Of a DNA stretch of 9,600 nt, positions 6,371 to 9,600 are shown in pieces (the first letter of the stretch is position 1; every line of letters begins with the position of its first letter). This stretch comes from Rhodospirillales bacterium (GTDB lineage Bacteria; Pseudomonadota; Alphaproteobacteria; UBA8366; JADFVY01). Made by a program: the position numbers and the translations under genes. A model generated the notes under the pieces. It did not search any database and was not told the DNA's origin. It was given only the letters and a program-made list of their open reading frames with translations. The stretch lies in contig JAHELM010000054.1 of assembly GCA_024644185.1 (NCBI GenBank), positions 1-9,600 on the forward strand, given 5' to 3'.

Positions 6371-8125
6371 ATGGGTACTGAAACTGGATCGGGCCAGATG
6401 GTCCGTGCGCTCAGCTGGAAGGGGGCCTTCTGGGTCGCCGCTGGCGTGCCGCCGCTTGTGTTGTTTTCGATCGGCGGGATCTCGGGGACCGTGGGGCAAT
6501 ATGCCTTTGTGGTCTGGATGCTTTCGATGATCATGGGGTTTTTGCAAAGCTTCACCTATGCCGAAATGGCGGGGATGTTCGGCACCAAGTCGGGCGGAAC
6601 CAGCGTCTATGGCGCGACGGCCTGGCTGCGCTATAGCAAGCTGATCGCGCCCCTTTCGGTGTGGTGCAACTGGTTCGCCTGGTCGCCGGTGCTGTCGCTC
6701 GGCTGCGCAATCGCGGCGGGCTACATGCTGAACGCGCTGTTTCCCATTCCGTTGGCTGACAGCCAGCCGGTGCAGGACTGGGTGGCCGCGAACATCGCCA
6801 ACTTCACCGCTGAAAGCGAAGCCGTCGTGGCCTATATGGCCGCAAACGCGGGCGTGACGGCGCAGGATGCGATCAACGCGGTGGCCGGCGCGGCCGGGGT
6901 CGAGGCGATGACGCCCTGGTTCCGCGTCTATGAAGCCTTCACGATCACGATTCCCGGCCTTGGCATGCTGCATTTCAACTCGACCTTCCTGATCGGCGTC
7001 GTGCTGATGCTGATCATCCTGGCGATCCAGGAACGCGGCATCGCCTCGACGGCGTCGGCGCAAAAGTGGCTGGCCATCATCGTGCTGGTGCCCCTGTTGC
7101 TGGTGGGTCTGGTCCCCATCGTGACCGGGTCGATCGACTGGATGAACGTCACCAACCTGATGCCCCCGAATGCCGGCGACGCCGGCGACTGGAACATCGG
7201 CGGCTGGACGCTGTTTCTGGGCGGCATGTATATCGCGGCATGGTCGACCTACGGCTTTGAAACCGCCGTCTGCTATACCCGCGAATTGAAGGATCCCACG
7301 CGCGATACGTTCCGGGCGATCTTCTACTCGGGCCTGCTGTGCGTGGTGTTCTTCTTCCTCATCCCCTTCTCGTTCCAGGGCTATCTGGGCCAGGATGGCA
7401 TGACCCAGCCCGGAATCGTCGACGGCACCGGGGTGGGCGAGGCGCTGGGCAACATGATCGGCGGTGGGCCGGTGATCACCCAGATCTTCGTGATCCTGAT
7501 GATCATCGCCCTGTTCCTTGCGATCATGACCGCGATGGCCGGATCGTCGCGGACGCTTTACCAGGGTTCCCGCGATGGCTGGCTGCCGAAGTATCTTGGC
7601 ACGGTGAATGAACATGGCGCGCCGCGCAAGGCGATGTGGACGGATGTGGCCTTCAACATCTTCCTGCTGGCGCTGGCTTCCGACGCGGGGGGGTATTTCT
7701 ACGTCCTTGCCATTTCCAACGTCGGCTACATCGTGTTCAACTTCCTGAACCTGAATGCCGGCTGGATCCACCGGATCGACAGCGCGCATATGGAGCGTGC
7801 GTGGAAGGCGCCGAACTGGCTGATCGGGGTGAACACCCTTCTGGCTTTCGTCAACGCCCTGTTCCTTGGCGCCGGCGCCAAGGTCTGGGGCTATGAGAAC
7901 GCGCTGTGGTCGGGGCTGATCTTCGCGGCCGTCATCTTCCCGGTGTTCTGGTATCGGCACTATGTGACCGACAAAGGAAAGTTCCCGAAGGAAGCCTATG
8001 AGGACCTTGGCCTGCCCTATGGCGAGCTGGGCGAGCGGAAGGCAGGCATCCTGCCCTATGTCGCGCTGGTCGTCGGGGCTGCCGTCGTTCTTTGGGCGAA
8101 CTGGTTCTTCGTCCTGCCGGGCTAA
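6371..8125 (+). CDS. APC-superfamily permease, probable methylated-amine cluster transporter
   Basis: A 584-residue inner-membrane protein with about 12 hydrophobic segments (near 20-40, 42-60, 93-120, 205-221, 230-252, 278-300, 318-336, 368-392, 425-463, 483-502, 510-530 and 563-581). APC (amino acid-polyamine-organocation) family marks are present: AEMAGMFGTKSGGTSVYGA (64-82), GFETAVCYTRELKDPTRD (295-312) and SSRTLYQGSRDGWLPKYLG (392-410). A polar insert of about 65 residues (128-195) lies between early helices and is longer than usual. The start has a good Shine-Dalgarno AGGAG with 7-base spacing. It sits between tmm and dmmD, so a methylated amine, TMAO or a downstream amino-acid-like intermediate is a reasonable substrate, but this is from context only. 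No specific transporter of this pathway is recognised, hence no symbol. Confidence 0.9.
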   Translation: MGTETGSGQMVRALSWKGAFWVAAGVPPLVLFSIGGISGTVGQYAFVVWMLSMIMGFLQSFTYAEMAGMFGTKSGGTSVYGATAWLRYSKLIAPLSVWCNWFAWSPVLSLGCAIAAGYMLNALFPIPLADSQPVQDWVAANIANFTAESEAVVAYMAANAGVTAQDAINAVAGAAGVEAMTPWFRVYEAFTITIPGLGMLHFNSTFLIGVVLMLIILAIQERGIASTASAQKWLAIIVLVPLLLVGLVPIVTGSIDWMNVTNLMPPNAGDAGDWNIGGWTLFLGGMYIAAWSTYGFETAVCYTRELKDPTRDTFRAIFYSGLLCVVFFFLIPFSFQGYLGQDGMTQPGIVDGTGVGEALGNMIGGGPVITQIFVILMIIALFLAIMTAMAGSSRTLYQGSRDGWLPKYLGTVNEHGAPRKAMWTDVAFNIFLLALASDAGGYFYVLAISNVGYIVFNFLNLNAGWIHRIDSAHMERAWKAPNWLIGVNTLLAFVNALFLGAGAKVWGYENALWSGLIFAAVIFPVFWYRHYVTDKGKFPKEAYEDLGLPYGELGERKAGILPYVALVVGAAVVLWANWFFVLPG

Positions 8126-8143
8126 GCCCTCTTGAATTGACAC

Positions 8144-8173
8144 GGAAAGGCCGCCCCACGGGGCAGCCTTTCC
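8144..8173 (+). terminator. Terminator-like hairpin after the permease gene
   Basis: GGAAAGGC-C-GCCCC pairs with GGGGC-A-GCCTTTCC, giving a 13-bp stem with one C-A mismatch and a 2-base loop (in practice a few bases will open). The T-rich portion is within the 3' arm and followed by TTCG. It separates the permease transcript from dmmD. Confidence 0.7.
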
Positions 8174-8191
8174 TTCGTGCGAATGTTTTCC

Positions 8192-8210
8192 GGCAAGAAA
8201 ATTTGTTGCC
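8192..8210. promoter_or_regulatory. 19-bp AT-core palindrome upstream of dmmD
   Basis: GGCAAGAAAATTTGTTGCC reads as a palindrome around a central A at 8201, with eight of nine base pairs matching. It contains the same AAGAAAATTTG as the tmm upstream region. It lies 72 bp before the dmmD ATG and just after the permease terminator. The following bases also hold CTGGCGG twice (8226-8232 and 8246-8252) and TTTTC-CGG-type copies in both directions. I find no convincing -35/-10 pair here. Best read as an operator for an unidentified dimeric regulator. Confidence 0.6.
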
Positions 8211-8281
8211 CTTGATTATTGTTTTCTGGCGGGATTCGCCTGAGACTGGCGGAAAATAAGCAACCTTCAGGGAGACTACAG

Positions 8282-9421
8282 ATGACCAATTCCTGGCGCT
8301 TCTCGACATTGATCGACCGCCACCGTGCCCTTGGGTCCAATCTGGAAGACTGGAGCGGGATGGGAACCGCGTGGTCCTATTCCAAGGGCGATCCGGACGC
8401 CGAATACATGGCAATCCGCACCAAGGCGGGGCTGATGGATGTGTCGGGCCTGAAAAAGGTGCATATCACCGGCCCGGCCGCCAGCCACGCGATCGAACGC
8501 GCCACCACCCGGAACATGGAAAAGCTGATGCCGGGCCGGTCAGTCTATGCGACCATGCTGAACGATCAGGGCAAGTTCGTCGACGACTGCGTGATCTACC
8601 GCCTTGCGCCGAACAGCTTCATGGTCGTCCACGGCTCAGGCGGCGCTCATGAACAACTGACCATGGCCGCGACCGGGCGCGATGTGTCGGTGCGGTTCGA
8701 CGACAACACCCACGATCTGTCGCTGCAGGGCCCCCTGGCGGTGGAGTATCTGGAAAAACACGTTCCGGGCATCCGCCAGTTGCCCTACTTCGCCCATATG
8801 CAGACCAGCCTGTTCGGCAAGCCCGCGATGATCTCGCGCACCGGTTATACGGGTGAGCGCGGGTATGAACTGTTCGTGCGCGGTCAGGATGCGCCGATGA
8901 TCTGGGACCGTATCCTTGCGGAAGGCGCGTCGAAGGGGATCATCCCCTGCCGCTTTACCACGCTGGATATGCTGCGGACGGAAAGCTACCTCTTGTTCTT
9001 CCCCTTCGACAATTCGGAAATGTATCCGTTTGAAAACGAAGGTCCGGGCGATACCCTGTGGGAGCTTGGCCTCGATTTCACCGTGTCGCCGGGCAAGACC
9101 GGCTTTCGTGGCGCCGAGGAACATTACCGGCTGAAGGGCCGTGAGCGGTTCAAGATCTGGGGCCTCAAGCTGAAAGGCAAGAACGTGCCCGGCAACGGCG
9201 CGCCGGTGTTCCGCGACGGGGCGAAGGTCGGGATCGTGACGCAGGCGATGTATTCGCCGCTGAACGACTGGACCATCGCCATCGCCCGCCTGCCGGTCGA
9301 TTGCGCCAACAACGGCACCAAGCTGGAGGTGCGCTGCGGCACCCACGGGCCGATTGCGGCGACCACCCATTCGATGCCGTTCTACGACGTCAAGAAAGAG
9401 CGTCGCACCGCCAAGGACTGA
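8282..9421 (+). CDS. dmmD: GcvT-like folate-binding protein, probable DmmD of dimethylamine use
   Basis: A 379-residue protein of the aminomethyltransferase (GcvT, T-protein) fold, which binds tetrahydrofolate. Visible family marks are GLMDVSGLKKVHITGP (50-65), NDQGKFVDDCVIYR (94-107) with the Asp pair at 101-102 where T-protein has its catalytic aspartate, RTGYTGERGYELFV (186-199) with Glu192 at the folate contact, and KTGFRGAE (272-279). The segment LDMLRTESYLLFFPFDNSEMYP (228-249) departs from glycine-cleavage T-protein, and no other glycine cleavage gene is near. In Ruegeria pomeroyi, dmmD precedes dmmABC and is needed for growth on methylated amines; here the next gene starts like DmmA. 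A role in passing the demethylation-derived one-carbon unit to folate is inferred. ATG 8282 has AGGGAG 7 bases upstream; the longer frame from TTG 8219 would run through operator sequence. Alternative: another folate-dependent demethylase. Confidence 0.78.
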   Translation: MTNSWRFSTLIDRHRALGSNLEDWSGMGTAWSYSKGDPDAEYMAIRTKAGLMDVSGLKKVHITGPAASHAIERATTRNMEKLMPGRSVYATMLNDQGKFVDDCVIYRLAPNSFMVVHGSGGAHEQLTMAATGRDVSVRFDDNTHDLSLQGPLAVEYLEKHVPGIRQLPYFAHMQTSLFGKPAMISRTGYTGERGYELFVRGQDAPMIWDRILAEGASKGIIPCRFTTLDMLRTESYLLFFPFDNSEMYPFENEGPGDTLWELGLDFTVSPGKTGFRGAEEHYRLKGRERFKIWGLKLKGKNVPGNGAPVFRDGAKVGIVTQAMYSPLNDWTIAIARLPVDCANNGTKLEVRCGTHGPIAATTHSMPFYDVKKERRTAKD

Positions 9422-9431
9422 TACAAGCGCA

Positions 9432-9463
9432 GGGCCCGCCCGCAGGTGGCGGGCCCGTATTTT
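9432..9463 (+). terminator. Terminator-like hairpin between dmmD and dmmA
   Basis: GGGCCCGCC (9432-9440) and GGCGGGCCC (9448-9456) form a perfect 9-bp GC stem with a 7-base loop, followed by GTATTTT. It lies 10 bases after the dmmD stop and 16 bases before the next start. The short tail suggests partial termination or 3'-end protection inside an operon. Confidence 0.7.
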
Positions 9464-9479
9464 CCCAAGGATCGGACCC

Positions 9480-9600
9480 GTGACCAGCAGTCTTACTCCC
9501 GTAGCCCCGACAATTCGCAGTCGCCCGGTCTATGCGCGGCTTGAACCCCGCAAGGGCTCGCTTCACCTGATCGTCGCCGATGGTGAAGGTGGCGATGCGG
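9480..9600 (+). CDS. dmmA: 5' end of probable dimethylamine monooxygenase subunit DmmA (partial)
   Basis: A GTG start at 9480 opens a frame that reads to the right edge for 40 codons. The N-terminus contains IRSRPVYARL (residues 12-21) and LHLIVADGEGG (28-38), which look like the start of DmmA-type proteins. DmmA is one of the three subunits of dimethylamine monooxygenase, which converts dimethylamine to methylamine and formaldehyde. AAGGA (9467-9471) lies 8 bases before the GTG and no better start is seen. Order and spacing fit dmmD-dmmA as in the described dmmDABC cluster. Only 40 residues are visible and the name rests on recalled resemblance plus context. Confidence 0.6.
   Translation, partial: MTSSLTPVAPTIRSRPVYARLEPRKGSLHLIVADGEGGDA

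Noticed and set aside
6154..6381. 75-codon frame in the permease leader
   Set aside because: It overlaps the permease start, has no clear ribosome site and resembles nothing; more likely untranslated leader.
6326..8143. Minus-strand open frame of 605 codons opposite the permease
   Set aside because: A full-length shadow of the permease. The translation is highly charged and His/Asp/Arg-rich, and no family is recognised.

Overview
The window is GC-rich DNA with dense coding on both strands and long antisense shadow frames. LepA, the tRNA-Ser, an FNR/FixK-type box and a methylated-amine gene cluster together suggest an alphaproteobacterium, probably marine or otherwise exposed to trimethylamine. 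This placement rests on protein resemblance read by eye; no tree was made.

Left part (1-3415), housekeeping-like. A kinesin-light-chain-type TPR protein runs off the left edge on the minus strand. Divergent from it is lepA (elongation factor 4), which carries an unusual in-frame loss of about 70 residues across the end of the G domain and most of domain II. A small two-helix membrane protein of unknown function faces lepA with only 3 bp between the stops. A tRNA-Ser(GGA) gene with its own promoter and a strong terminator follows.

Middle part (3416-4640). A small cupin gene on the minus strand and a universal stress protein gene on the plus strand diverge from an intergenic region with a perfect FNR/FixK-type box, which suggests control by low oxygen. 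Two hairpin-forming repeats follow the stress protein gene.

Right part (4548-9600), a methylated-amine module, all on the plus strand: tmm (trimethylamine monooxygenase, TMA to TMAO), an APC-superfamily permease, a GcvT-like folate-binding protein that fits dmmD, and the first 40 codons of a gene that fits dmmA (dimethylamine monooxygenase subunit). TMAO demethylase, which would link TMAO to dimethylamine, is not in the window. The transporter probably imports a methylated amine or related compound. DmmD probably deals with the one-carbon unit released by demethylation. Each of tmm, the permease and dmmD has its own upstream region, and tmm, the permease and dmmD-dmmA are separated by terminator-like hairpins. 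The three upstream regions share A/T-core, partly dyad elements that stand out in this GC-rich DNA and could be sites for one regulator. usp, tmm and dmmD also share a short conserved 5' leader block next to the start codon.
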